This document shows, piece after piece, positions 8,308-17,726 of a stretch of 64,000 bases of DNA. The notes below the pieces were generated by a model. That model saw only the letters and a program-made list of their open reading frames with translations, made no database searches and was not told the DNA's origin. The translations under genes were made by a program, and so were the position numbers. Position 1 is the first letter of the stretch, and each line of letters starts with the position of its first letter. Source of the stretch: Actinomycetota bacterium (GTDB lineage Bacteria; Actinomycetota; CADDZG01; WHSQ01); NCBI GenBank assembly GCA_030446465.1, contig JAUJNI010000001.1, positions 895,850 to 959,849 on the forward strand. The letters are read 5' to 3'.

Positions 8308-9797
8308 CCCGGCTCGGCCCACCCCTTGCTTCGTTCCACGGCCTGCTTCCACTTCTCGTAGGACTCGTCCGCCCGGGCCCGGTCGCGGGGTTGGAACTCG
8401 GCGGCAGCTTGCCAGTGAGTGGCGATGTCCGAGGTCGAGGACCACACCCCTTCGGCGAGTCCCGCGAGATAGGCCGCGCCGAGCGCGGTGGTCTCGAGGT
8501 TGGCCGGTCGCCTGACCACGACTCCCAATTGGTCTGCCTGTAGCTGACAGAGCAAGTTCATGACGCTCGCCCCTCCATCGACACGCAGCTCTTCCAGAGG
8601 GCTGCCCGCGTCCTTGGTCATTGCATCGATCACGTCGCGTGTCTGATAAGCCATTGCCTCCACAGCGGCCCGTGCAAGGTGTGCCCTCGTCGTGCCCCGG
8701 GTTATGCCGAGGTAAGCACCGCGCGCGTACGGATCCCAGTGCGGCGCTCCGAGACCCACGAAAGCCGGCACCAGGTAAGTGCCTCCCGCGTCCTCCACGG
8801 AGGCCGCGAGCGGCTCGGCGTCGGACGCCTTGTCGATGACTCCGAGCCCGTCCCGCAGCCACTGCACCGCGGCGCCCGTGATGAAGATGCTTCCTTCAAG
8901 CGCGTACTGAACGCCCTCGCCGATATCCCACGCGGCGGTCGACAGGAGCCCGTGGCTCGACCGCTTCACCTCTGCTCCGGTGTTCAAGAGCACGAAGGAG
9001 CCGGTTCCGTAGGTGTTCTTCGCCATGCCCTCCTCGAAGCAGGCCTGGCCGAACGAAGCCGCTTGCTGATCCCCGGCGACGCCCGAGATCGGCACCTCTG
9101 CGCCCAGCAGGCCCGGCGCAGTCTCGCCGAAGCGACCGGAGGAGGGCCTGATGTCTGGCATGAGACCGGCCGGGATGCCCAAGGAGTCGAGAATCCACTC
9201 GTCCCAGGTGTGGTTTTCGAGCGAGTACAGCATCGTGCGCGATGCGTTCGACGGCTCGGTGCAATGAACCGCGCCGGCCGTCAGGTTGTAGAGCAACCAG
9301 CTGTCGATGGTGCCGAAGGCCAGCTCACCCGCCTCCGCCCGGTGCCGCACCCCGTCGAGCTCCTCGAGATACCACAGGAGCTTCGTTGCGCTGAAGTAGG
9401 GATCGACGACCAACCCGGTCCTGGCGCGGAGCTCGGCCCCCAGGCCTTGTGCCTCGAGGCGCTCGCAAATGGGAGCGGTCCTGCGGTCCTGCCACACGAT
9501 CGCCGGAGCAACCGCCCGCCCGGTTGAGCGATCCCACAGGACCACGGTCTCCCGCTGGTTGGTGATTCCGATCCCCGCCAGGTCGGCGGCTGAGGCGGAC
9601 GCTCGCGCCAGGGCCCCCTCGATCAGGCCGAGGGCTACCTCCCAGATCTCTCCAGGATCATGTTCGACACGGCCCGGAAGCGGGTACGACTGCTGGAACT
9701 CGGAGTAAGCGCGGCCTCTGACGCTTGCGTCCGGGTCGACTACGAGGACGGTTATGCCGGTAGTGCCGGCATCGATCGACATGACAAGGTGAGGCAC
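8304..9797 (-). CDS. glpK: Glycerol kinase
   Basis: A 497-residue FGGY-family kinase that phosphorylates glycerol to glycerol 3-phosphate with ATP. The N-terminal phosphate loop SIDAGTTGITVLVVD, the GITNQRETVVLWDRSTG block, and C-terminal RVDGGASVMNLLCQLQADQL are typical of glycerol kinases. The length matches the family (about 500). The GTG at 9797 is chosen because starting at the ATG at 9782 would remove the first beta strand. That start lies only 2 bases from the divergent start of the RsbW-like gene. No glycerol facilitator gene is adjacent. Confidence 0.92.
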   Translation of the reverse strand: MPHLVMSIDAGTTGITVLVVDPDASVRGRAYSEFQQSYPLPGRVEHDPGEIWEVALGLIEGALARASASAADLAGIGITNQRETVVLWDRSTGRAVAPAIVWQDRRTAPICERLEAQGLGAELRARTGLVVDPYFSATKLLWYLEELDGVRHRAEAGELAFGTIDSWLLYNLTAGAVHCTEPSNASRTMLYSLENHTWDEWILDSLGIPAGLMPDIRPSSGRFGETAPGLLGAEVPISGVAGDQQAASFGQACFEEGMAKNTYGTGSFVLLNTGAEVKRSSHGLLSTAAWDIGEGVQYALEGSIFITGAAVQWLRDGLGVIDKASDAEPLAASVEDAGGTYLVPAFVGLGAPHWDPYARGAYLGITRGTTRAHLARAAVEAMAYQTRDVIDAMTKDAGSPLEELRVDGGASVMNLLCQLQADQLGVVVRRPANLETTALGAAYLAGLAEGVWSSTSDIATHWQAAAEFQPRDRARADESYEKWKQAVERSKGWAEPG

Positions 9798-9799
9798 CG

Positions 9800-10252
9800 A
9801 TGGACCTCCAAATCGAGCAGAATAGTTCTGTGAGGAAACAGGCGCTGGCGAACAAAGCTAGCCTCTCCGACGTCCGGAGACAGATTCGGGCGGAGTTGAA
9901 CGGGGCAGGAGTCGACCCCTCGGCGTCGTTCGACTGCCTGGTGGCGGTTACCGAGGCGTGCACGAACGCCCTGATGCACGGCCATGGCCACGCTGTCGAC
10001 GACCCCCGCCCCGAGATCCATTGGCGGATCGACGTCGACACCGCCGAGTTCTACGTACAGGACTACTCGACGCAGCAGTGGTCGAAGACGTCGCATCCGT
10101 CGTGGGACGCGGGCGACGAGATAGGGGAGCCCGACGTTCGCATAGGGGGTTTCGGGCTGGATCTGATGCGCGGCCTCATGGACGAGGTCGAGATCCGCAT
10201 CGGCCCTGGCGGCACGACCGTGTGCCTCGTCAAGAAGTTCAGCACCGCGTAG
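9800..10252 (+). CDS. RsbW-like anti-sigma factor / serine-protein kinase (HATPase domain)
   Basis: A 150-residue GHKL-type ATPase of the SpoIIAB/RsbW group. The N box is EACTNALMHGHGH near residues 52-64, and the G boxes appear as DYSTQQW and GGFGLDLMRGLMDEV. These proteins bind and inhibit a sigma factor or phosphorylate an anti-anti-sigma (STAS) partner. No sigma factor or STAS gene is adjacent, so the partner is elsewhere. A GTG at 9830 is an alternative start closer to where family homology begins. A second gene of the same type lies at 13628-14128. Confidence 0.82.
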   Translation: MDLQIEQNSSVRKQALANKASLSDVRRQIRAELNGAGVDPSASFDCLVAVTEACTNALMHGHGHAVDDPRPEIHWRIDVDTAEFYVQDYSTQQWSKTSHPSWDAGDEIGEPDVRIGGFGLDLMRGLMDEVEIRIGPGGTTVCLVKKFSTA

Positions 10253-10269
10253 CCGCGCGTTCGATCTCC

Positions 10270-11378
10270 CTACTTCTTGATCAGCACCGTGGCCTCGACC
10301 CAGCCGACTCCGGTGATGCCTATGGCCCGGGCAGCCGCATGGCTCAGGTCGAGCACCCGCTCGCCGGCATAGGGCCCCCGGTCGTTGATCAGCACCACGA
10401 CCCCGCGTCCGAGATGCTCGACGTAGAGCCAGGTTCCGAGGGGTAGATCGAGGCTCGCTGCGGTGTAGAGGCTCGAGTCGAAGACGTCTCCGGAGGCGGT
10501 GAGGTTTCCTTCGAAGCCGGGCCCGTACCACGAGGCCTCGCCCTCGAAGCTGACGCCGGTCGAGGTGAACCCGGGGGGTATGGAAGCGGCCAAGCCAGAG
10601 CCCTCCAACTGCTCGAGCAGCAACCGGGATGTCTCCGGGGCCTGCGGCTGCGGGCGTGGTCCGTGCGTTGATGGCCCTGGGGCAGTGGCAGCGACTCGCT
10701 CGGCCTGTCGCGTCGAGCGGGCAGCAGCACGCTCGGCTTGTCGCTCGGCTCGGGCGGCAGCTCGTTCGGCCTCTCGCTGGAGCGCAGCGATGGCGCTGTT
10801 GAGCTCGGCGAGCCGGTCCTTGCGCTCGCCAAGATCCCTTTCGATCCCAGAACTCACCTCGTCGACCTTGGACCTGGCCCTCACCAAGCGCTGCTTTTTG
10901 TCGGCGAGCTCCTCCTGTGCCTGCTGTGCTCGGACCCGGGCCGAGATGAGCTCGTCGAGCCTGCGGGCGTCGATCTCGGCCGCCCGGGTGGCCGACTGGG
11001 CGATCGAGGCAGCCTCCGTAATGCTGTCGGCCGACAGCAGCAGGTCGAGGTCTGAGCTCGGCCCCCTCTTGTACGCCTCGACCATCCGGGCAACCAACCG
11101 ATCTCGGGCCGCAGCAAACGCGAGGTCGTAATCGTGAATGCTGCCCTCCAGCCTCGAGATGTCGAGCGCCAGGGCGTCCATCTCCTCTTGAAGTTCGTCC
11201 CTTTCGTCCCTGAGCTCGGCGAGTTGCAGCTCGAGCGCGGTCACCTCGTCTGCGATCGCCTGCGCTCTCTGCTTCAGCGAGCCGAGGTCGGGCCTTGGGG
11301 CAGCCTGAACACCGGCGGTAGCGGTTAGTGCCGCGAGGCACGCCGCTATCAAGCGCGCGCAACGATCTTTCTTCTCAT
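10270..11378 (-). CDS. Secreted RlpA-like double-psi beta-barrel protein with N-terminal coiled coil (start frameshifted)
   Basis: A long N-terminal coiled coil (roughly the first 200 residues, ELQLAELRDERDELQEEMD and later Ala/Arg/Glu repeats) precedes an RlpA-like domain: GEASWYGPGFEGNLTASGD, then VVVLINDRGPYAGERVLDLS with the conserved Asp. This resembles PcsB-like spacers joined to a peptidoglycan-acting barrel and would act in the cell wall. The main frame lacks a good start, but the ATG at 11376-11378 in the neighbouring frame encodes MRRKIVARA. Joining this to LIAACLAALTATAGVQA with one restored base near 11352 gives a complete signal peptide. The start and the frameshift are therefore inferred. 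Confidence 0.75.
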
Positions 11379-11465
11379 TCCCTGTGAATCGGCGGTGGGC
11401 ATAGCGCCATTGAGTCGCCCGATGAAAGAAGATGGCAGAAAGCCTGAGGGACCCAAGGAGGCGCG

Positions 11466-12495
11466 GTGGCTCGCATCGGCATCTTGACGGGGGCGGGGAC
11501 TGTCCCGGACTGAACGCCGTCATTCGTGCGGTGGTCCGCAAGGGGGTCAACCGTTACGGGCACGCGATCGTTGGATACACCAATGGCTGGCGGGGCGTGC
11601 TCGACAACCAACGTCGCAACCTGACCCCGGACAACACCTCGGGCATCCTGCATCGAGGGGGCACGATCCTCGGTTCGTCCCGCACCAACCCCTTCAAGGA
11701 GGAGCGCGGCGTCGAGCGCGTCAAGGAGACCCTCGCCAAGGAGAGGATCGAGTGCTTGATCGCCGTCGGCGGGGAGGACACGCTCGGCGTCGCCGACAAG
11801 CTCTCTTCGGAGGACGTGCCGGTGGTCGGGGTTCCGAAGACCATCGACAACGACCTCAGCGCCACGGATTTCACATTCGGCTTCAACACCGCGGTTCAGA
11901 TCTGCACCGACGCGATCGACAGGCTCCATTCCACCGCCGAGTCTCACCACCGGGTGATCGTCCTCGAGGTCATGGGGCGTCACGCCGGGTGGATCGCCAC
12001 CTACGCGGGAATAGCCGGGGGCGCCGACGCAATCCTCGTCCCCGAACGGCCCTTCGACATAGAGCAGGTGTGCGAACACTTGCGCCATCGCCACCAAGCC
12101 GGCCGCACCTTTTCGATCGTGGTGGTTGCCGAGGGTGCGACGCCGGCGAGGGGGCCGAGACAACCCAGACCCAGGAGCTAGACCAGTTCGGTCACGTACG
12201 GCTCGGCGGCATAGGTGTCACGCTCGAGAAGGCCATCGAGGACCACACCGGCTACGAGACTCGCGTCACGATCCTCGGCCACATCCAAAGGGGCGGCACG
12301 CCGACGGCCTTCGATCGGGTGCTGGCCACGCGCTTCGGGATCGCTGCGATCGATGCGGCGTCGGAGGGCGACTACGGGAAGATGGTGGCCCTTCACGCAA
12401 CCGAGATCAGAAGGGTGCCGATCGGGGATGCAGTGGGGCGGCTGAAGACGCTCGACCCGTCGCTTTACGAGACTGCCGAGGTCTTCTTCGGATAG
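11466..12495 (+). CDS. pfp: 6-phosphofructokinase, pyrophosphate-type signature (two single-base frameshifts)
   Basis: A group A phosphofructokinase of about 343 residues when two gaps are repaired. The GTG start at 11466 has AAGGAGG 5 bases upstream. ARIGILT then needs one G restored in the run at 11489-11493 to read GGGDCPGLNAVIR. A second G is missing near 12147-12154, after VVVAEGATPA. Between them lie AVGGEDTLG, PKTIDNDL and EVMGRHAGW. Asp at the E. coli 104 position and Lys at the 124 position are the pattern of PPi-dependent enzymes, so it probably uses pyrophosphate for the reversible fructose-6-phosphate step. Both losses are in G-rich runs, which points to sequencing error rather than a dead gene. 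Confidence 0.85.
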
Positions 12496-12521
12496 CCGGG
12501 TCACCCCGCTAACCTTCACGC

Positions 12522-13556
12522 ATGCCCGAGCTCGTAGACCTGAGGTCCGACACCGTTACCCGGCCCACTCCAGAGATGAGAAGGGCGATGGCCGACGCCG
12601 AGGTCGGCGACGACGTCCTCGGCGACGACCCGACGGTGAATGCCCTGCAGGACTACGCGGCCGAGTTGCTCGGCAAGGAGGCAGGGCTGTTCGTTCCGAC
12701 CGGCTCCATGGGCAACCAGGTGTCGCTCGGAGCGCTCACTCGCCCGGGTGACGAGGTCGTGTGCGATGCGGGCGCGCACTTCCTCCATTACGAAGGCGGC
12801 TCGGTTGCCGCGCATCTCGGCCTGGTGATGCGTCCGCTTCCGGGCAGCAACGGGGTCATCGATGCTGCCCAAGTGGCAGCCGCCGTCCGCCCGGGCAACG
12901 ACCACAACCCAAGGACCGCAGTGGTCGCCATCGAGAACACCCACAACTCGGCCGGCGGGAAGATCTTTCCTCTCGACGAGGCCCGCGCCATCTCCAAGGT
13001 CTGCGGTGAGCGAGACGTCAAGGTGCATCTCGATGGGGCGCGCCTCTTCAACGCTCAGGCTGCTACCGGCATCCCGGCACGAGAGTGGGCCTCGTGTGCC
13101 GATTCGATGAGCTTTTGCTTTTCCAAGGGCCTCGGTGCTCCCATTGGCTCGATGGTCTGCTCGAGCCAAGAGGTCATCAAGGAGGGCCGCCGGCTGCGGA
13201 AGCGGTTGGGCGGCGGGATGCGCCAGGTCGGCGTGATAGCTGCAGCAGCAAGGGTGGCTCTCGAGCGTGGGGTCGAGCGACTGGGCGAGGACCACGCCAA
13301 CGCCCGCAAGCTTGCCGAGGGCCTGGCGCAACTGGCTCCCGAGGCGGTCGACGTCGATGGGGTGGAGACCAACATGGTCTACCTGAACCTTGCTCCTTTT
13401 GGGCGCCAGGCCCCCGAGGTAAGCGACGCGCTTCGGGCCGAGGGCGTGCTCACGATCGGGTTTCCGGGGGCCGCCATGAGGCTCGTGACCCATCGGGACG
13501 TGAGCTCTTCGGACCTCGACAGGGCGCTCGACGCGCTGCGCCGCGTTCTGGCCTAG
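12522..13556 (+). CDS. ltaE: Low-specificity L-threonine aldolase
   Basis: A 344-residue PLP enzyme of fold type I that cleaves L-threonine or allo-threonine to glycine and acetaldehyde. The opening [19 protein letters not shown] and [15 protein letters not shown] are family hallmarks. The PLP lysine is in [11 protein letters not shown] at about residue 204, with [10 protein letters not shown] just before it. The length matches the family. It starts 26 bases after the phosphofructokinase stop and may share its transcript. Confidence 0.93.
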   Translation: MPELVDLRSDTVTRPTPEMRRAMADAEVGDDVLGDDPTVNALQDYAAELLGKEAGLFVPTGSMGNQVSLGALTRPGDEVVCDAGAHFLHYEGGSVAAHLGLVMRPLPGSNGVIDAAQVAAAVRPGNDHNPRTAVVAIENTHNSAGGKIFPLDEARAISKVCGERDVKVHLDGARLFNAQAATGIPAREWASCADSMSFCFSKGLGAPIGSMVCSSQEVIKEGRRLRKRLGGGMRQVGVIAAAARVALERGVERLGEDHANARKLAEGLAQLAPEAVDVDGVETNMVYLNLAPFGRQAPEVSDALRAEGVLTIGFPGAAMRLVTHRDVSSSDLDRALDALRRVLA

Positions 13557-13627
13557 CCCCCCGCCCGCATCCGTCTGAGTCCCGCGGAGATGCGTTTTCA
13601 CGCGGCGCGAAAGGGAAACACCAGGAT

Positions 13628-14128
13628 ATGGAGATCGGCTTCTCTTTGTGTCTTCCTCATGACGAATCGAGCGTGGCCGTGGTCCGCCATCTTTGCTCCA
13701 GCGCGATGACGAGGCTCGGCGTTGAAGACTCGTGCATCCACGACGTTGCGGTGGCTGTGACCGAGGCGTGCACCAACGTCCTGCAGCACGCCGACGGCAA
13801 CCACCAGTACGGCGTCGATATCCGCGTTACCGACCGCGAGGCGTCCATTCGCGTAAGCGACGTAGGAGAGGGCTTTGACTACGAAGCACTGGTCCGCGAC
13901 GCCAAGGCCTTGGGTCCCATGGACGAGAGCGGCCGGGGGCTTCTGCTCATGCGCGCGCTGGTGGACAAGCTCGAGTTTGCCTCGGATCCCGACGAGGGAA
14001 ACGTGGTCCGGCTGGTGAAGTCGCTGCGCTTGAAGGACGATTCCATCCTCACCAAGGTGGCGGGCTCCCTGGACGTAGACGTGAAGGTCGACGGGCTGGG
14101 GCCATCGCCACCGCACACCGAGGCCTGA
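13628..14128 (+). CDS. RsbW-like anti-sigma factor / serine-protein kinase (HATPase domain)
   Basis: A 166-residue GHKL ATPase. The N box EACTNVLQHADGN sits near residues 44-56. DVGEGFD near 79 and ESGRGLLLMRALVDKLEF near 101-118 are the G1 and G2 boxes, better conserved than in the paralogue at 9800. It should bind ATP and control a sigma factor or phosphorylate an anti-anti-sigma protein. The C-terminal 30 residues (GSLDVDVKVDG) are an extension beyond the core. No sigma factor gene is nearby. It ends about 20 bases before the TPP riboswitch region. Confidence 0.85.
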   Translation: MEIGFSLCLPHDESSVAVVRHLCSSAMTRLGVEDSCIHDVAVAVTEACTNVLQHADGNHQYGVDIRVTDREASIRVSDVGEGFDYEALVRDAKALGPMDESGRGLLLMRALVDKLEFASDPDEGNVVRLVKSLRLKDDSILTKVAGSLDVDVKVDGLGPSPPHTEA

Positions 14129-14137
14129 CTTCGTTCC

Positions 14138-14143
14138 TATACT
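14138..14143 (+). promoter_or_regulatory. Probable -10 element of the thiOSG promoter
   Basis: TATACT fits the -10 consensus and would place the transcript start near 14150, right at the 5' end of the TPP riboswitch. No good -35 hexamer is seen at 16-18 bases upstream, so the match rests on position. Confidence 0.4.
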
Positions 14144-14149
14144 TGGTAC

Positions 14150-14246
14150 CTGACTTCCGGGGAGCTCGGAGGACCGGGCTGAGAGGCAAGCCGAACCGCT
14201 TGCGACCCGCACTAGACCTGATCCCGGTAATTCGGGCGTAGGGAGG
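14150..14246 (+). ncRNA. TPP (thiamine pyrophosphate) riboswitch
   Basis: The conserved THI-box parts are present in order: GGGGAGC and CTGAGAGG in the 5' arm, then GACCTGATCCCGGTAATTCG and GCGTAGGGA in the 3' arm. The variable P3 stem lies between them. It ends about 10 bases before the GTG of thiO, so it most likely hides the thiO ribosome site or governs early termination when thiamine pyrophosphate is abundant. Confidence 0.95.
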
Positions 14247-14255
14247 CGATTCGAG

Positions 14256-15386
14256 GTGAGCGCACCGGACGTCGTCGTCGTGGGCGGCGGCGTCATAGGC
14301 CTGGCAACGGCGTGGCAAGCGGCGAAGAGGGGTTTGAGTGCTGCTGTCGTGGACGCCGCTCATCCAGGCAAAGCCTCGTGGGCGGCGGCAGGGATGCTTG
14401 CCCCCGTAACCGAGGTCCACTACGGGGAGGAGCCGCTACTCGCACTCAATCTGGAGTCGAGCCGGATCTACCCGGAGTTCGTGCGCGAGTTGCAAGACGC
14501 CGCCGGCATGGACGTGGGCTACCGCGCCTGCGGAACCGTCCTCGTGGCTCGGGACGCGGACGACAACGCCGCTTTCGCTCACCTCTACAGCTTTCAATCG
14601 CAACTCGGCCTGGCAGTGAAGCGGTTGCGAGCCGCGGACTGCAGGGCCATCGAGCCCGCTCTGGCCCCCGGGGTACGTGGGGGGATCCTCGTGGAGGGGG
14701 ATCACCAGATCGACAACCGGGCGCTTTCGGCCGCGCTAGAGCACGCCTGCAAGTCGGAGGGAGTCGATCTTCTTACGGGCAAAGTAACGACCCTGCTGAG
14801 CGGCCCCTCGGGGCGCGCCGGTGGGATCGTGACCGGCGATGGCCACCAGACTTGCGGCGCGGTAGTCCTGGCGGGTGGCTGTTGGTCGGGACTGATCGAA
14901 GGGGTCGCTCCTGAGGTGGCGTCCGCGGTGCGGCCGGTGAAGGGGCAGCTGGTGGTCCTGAGGGGGTCGGGGTCACAGCCCCTGATCGAGCACAACATTC
15001 GGGGGCTCGACGCCTACATGGTCATGCGGTCGGACGGACGGCTGATCGTGGGGGCGACGGTAGAGGAGATGGGTTTCGACACGAGAGTGACGGCGGGCGC
15101 CGTCTACGAGCTCTTGCGGGCCGCCTACGAGCTCGTCCCCGGAGTCAGCGAGCTGGAGCTGGTGGAGGCCACCTCGGGCCTGAGACCGGGTTCGCCCGAC
15201 AATGCCCCACTGATCGGGCAGACCTCGATGGAGGGCCTCGTGGTGGCGACGGGTCACTTTCGCAACGGCATCCTTCTTGTGCCGGTGACCGCCTACGCCG
15301 TGGCGGATCTTCTTGCGACCGGCCGTGCGCCGGAGAAGACCGAGTCCTTCAGTCCCTTGCGCTTTGCTACAGAGGTCGTGGCGTGA
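14256..15386 (+). CDS. thiO: Glycine oxidase ThiO
   Basis: A 376-residue FAD-dependent oxidase of the DAO family. It oxidises glycine to iminoglycine, the aerobic source of the glycine-derived atoms of the thiazole ring. The N-terminal dinucleotide motif VVVGGGVIGLATAW is at residues 7-20, and the C-terminal VATGHFRNGILLVPVTA matches the substrate-side motif of ThiO. The GTG start follows the riboswitch directly. Its stop overlaps the thiS start (ATGA), so thiO, thiS and thiG are one operon under TPP control. ThiO rather than ThiH implies aerobic thiazole synthesis. Confidence 0.93.
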   Translation: MSAPDVVVVGGGVIGLATAWQAAKRGLSAAVVDAAHPGKASWAAAGMLAPVTEVHYGEEPLLALNLESSRIYPEFVRELQDAAGMDVGYRACGTVLVARDADDNAAFAHLYSFQSQLGLAVKRLRAADCRAIEPALAPGVRGGILVEGDHQIDNRALSAALEHACKSEGVDLLTGKVTTLLSGPSGRAGGIVTGDGHQTCGAVVLAGGCWSGLIEGVAPEVASAVRPVKGQLVVLRGSGSQPLIEHNIRGLDAYMVMRSDGRLIVGATVEEMGFDTRVTAGAVYELLRAAYELVPGVSELELVEATSGLRPGSPDNAPLIGQTSMEGLVVATGHFRNGILLVPVTAYAVADLLATGRAPEKTESFSPLRFATEVVA

Positions 15387-15586
15387 AGGTCAGGATCAAT
15401 GGACGAGACACAGAGCTCGATGGTCAGGCGACCGTTGCGGAGGTCGTTGCCAGCTTGGGGGCCGCGCCGCGCATCGGCGTCGCGGTCGCTCACAACGGGG
15501 AGGTAGTGGTTCGCTCCCAATGGCAAACGACTAGCCTGGAGGATGGGGATCGAGTGGAGATCCTCGGCGCCATGCAGGGAGGATGA
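15383..15586 (+). CDS. thiS: Sulfur carrier protein ThiS
   Basis: A 67-residue ubiquitin-like protein. The [11 protein letters not shown] start, EILGAMQGG end and terminal Gly-Gly are diagnostic. The terminal Gly is adenylated and thiocarboxylated to deliver sulfur to ThiG. It overlaps thiO by 4 bases and is followed 1 base later by the thiG GTG. No ThiF-type activating enzyme is encoded next to it. Confidence 0.95.
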   Translation: MKVRINGRDTELDGQATVAEVVASLGAAPRIGVAVAHNGEVVVRSQWQTTSLEDGDRVEILGAMQGG

Positions 15587-16357
<771 letters not shown>

Positions 16358-16395
16358 GTCATCGCCCGAAGGCGACATGGGGGTCGGTCCAAGCA

Positions 16396-16797
16396 TCAGG
16401 GGACGGTTGAAAAACCCTCGTTAGAGAAATCACGGTCGAAGGCGAATGCACGCTCGACCCGGCTGTTCCGCATCATCTCGAAACTGACCCAATCAACAAG
16501 AGATGGCCGGAGCCGCGAGGCGGCAAGATAGGAGGCCACCGCAAGGCGGTGAAGGTGTTCGTCGACGTAGAAGATGCTTACTGCCGGAAGCAAACCTTGG
16601 AAGAGAACTCGGGTTGCGTCGGAACCAAGTCGTCGACGGACCAGTGCAGCGGTTTCAACGACGACGTAGTTGTGGCTGACGAGTATTTCGCCGGCATCCC
16701 GGCCGGGCCCTGTGAGCCACTCCCTTGCCGCCGCATGGTTGAGGTCATCCTCGTCGAGCAGCGAATAAAGGGCGGAGGTGTCGACGAAGGTCGTCAC
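16396..16797 (-). CDS. vapC: PIN-domain toxin (VapC-like)
   Basis: A 133-residue PIN-domain ribonuclease. The first acidic residue is in FVDTSALYSLLDEDD (Asp5), the second in VVETAAL (Glu48), and the third pair in VDWVSFEMM and FAFDRDF. These would bind Mg2+ for RNA cleavage. It overlaps the upstream ribbon-helix-helix antitoxin gene by 4 bases, the usual toxin-antitoxin layout. RNA targets of VapC toxins are often tRNA or 23S rRNA, but the target here is unknown. Confidence 0.85.
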   Translation of the reverse strand: MTTFVDTSALYSLLDEDDLNHAAAREWLTGPGRDAGEILVSHNYVVVETAALVRRRLGSDATRVLFQGLLPAVSIFYVDEHLHRLAVASYLAASRLRPSLVDWVSFEMMRNSRVERAFAFDRDFSNEGFSTVP

Positions 16798-17039
16798 TGA
16801 TTGAAGTCTTCAGCAAGATAGCGGTCGTGCTCCCGGCTGACATCCCGGTGTCCAGAGCGGAAGCCGCCGATCGATCGAAGAGCTCGCTCCCGATCCGTAT
16901 GAGCGTCCCCATCAGCCAGGTGTCGGTCGACCGCTTCCCGGATCAGCGCCGCAATTGAGATTCCACGCCTTGCTGCAGTTGCTTGCAGCCTCGCCATTTG
17001 CTTTTCCGTGACCTGAATTTGGGTGCGTATCATTATCAC
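16794..17039 (-). CDS. vapB: Ribbon-helix-helix antitoxin (VapB-like)
   Basis: An 81-residue protein whose N-terminal half (RTQIQVTEKQMARLQATAAR then GISIAALIREAVDRHL) is a CopG-type ribbon-helix-helix DNA-binding domain. The C-terminal acidic half (SREHDRYLAEDFNQ) would wrap the toxin. It precedes and overlaps the PIN toxin gene. A start two codons later (ATG at 17033) is possible. The pair is expected to repress its own promoter, which lies in the AT-rich stretch just upstream (TTATCACATATTAGC on the plus strand near 17033). Confidence 0.8.
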   Translation of the reverse strand: MIMIRTQIQVTEKQMARLQATAARRGISIAALIREAVDRHLADGDAHTDRERALRSIGGFRSGHRDVSREHDRYLAEDFNQ

Positions 17040-17089
17040 ATATTAGCAAAGAGAGACACCATGCTTACAGAGTCACGCTGAGAGGGCTG

Positions 17090-17707
17090 TTAGCGGGCGT
17101 AACGTTTGATCGGCGGCTCGTGGTCGGTGATCTTGCCGTCCATCCAGTCGGCCAGGGCCCCGAAGTCCTTCGGGGCCTCTCCTATGGCGGCTTGGGAGCA
17201 GAGGTCGGCGACGCGCGCAGCTTGAGCCGGCCCGGGATGGGTCAGGGCGTCCAGCACGAGCTTGAATACTGCGCCGTCGCCCAGGATGCTGCCGTGGTCA
17301 ACCGGGCGGCCCGGCCACCTTTCCTGGATGTTGATGTTGGTGCCGCCTTTGAGGTTTTGGGTGCCGGTTGGTTGCACGAGCTCATCTGTCGAGGCATAGA
17401 TGCTCGTGTAATGGATTCGCCTCGGCGTCTCGCCGCCTTCATTGAGTGTCGTGATGAAGTTCGACCCTCTGCGGAGTTGCCAGCACGCGGAATGCAGCCG
17501 CCCGCAGCGGCCAACGTATTGGCGGCTTGGGTGCCGTGGTTGGGACTCGCCAGCCGATGTAGTCGCCGATCGACTTTCTGGTGGAGAAGTACTTGATCGC
17601 CCAGCGCAGCTCGAGGCCCCCTGGCTGTGCCCCAGCACGTCGACGTCTTCGCCGCTCTTTCTGTGCATAAGAGCGCAGGCGAACGCGGCAGTAAAGAGTC
17701 GTCTCAT
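17090..17707 (-). pseudogene. Lipase class 2 family remnant, 5'-truncated and frameshifted
   Basis: Pieces of a secreted triacylglycerol lipase are spread over three frames: EDVDVLGHSQG, then GLELRWAIKYFSTRKSIGDY, then LASPNHGTQAANTLAAAGG, then WQLRRGSNFITTLNEGGETP to the end with VQPTGTQNLKGGTNINIQE and PVDHGSILGDG. GHSQGG is the nucleophile elbow. Each of the three joins is repaired by one restored G/C, the same fault as in pfk and thiG. The first 100 or so residues, including signal peptide and oxyanion region, are missing because the divergent DUF72 gene begins where they should be. The loss of the 5' end is real, so it is a pseudogene even if the frameshifts are errors. Confidence 0.75.
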
Positions 17708-17726
17708 GTGAGCGATCATTGTAGGG

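Noticed and set aside
11432-12181. Phosphofructokinase as a true pseudogene
   Set aside because: Both faults are single missing Gs in G runs and all other motifs are intact, matching the error pattern seen elsewhere.
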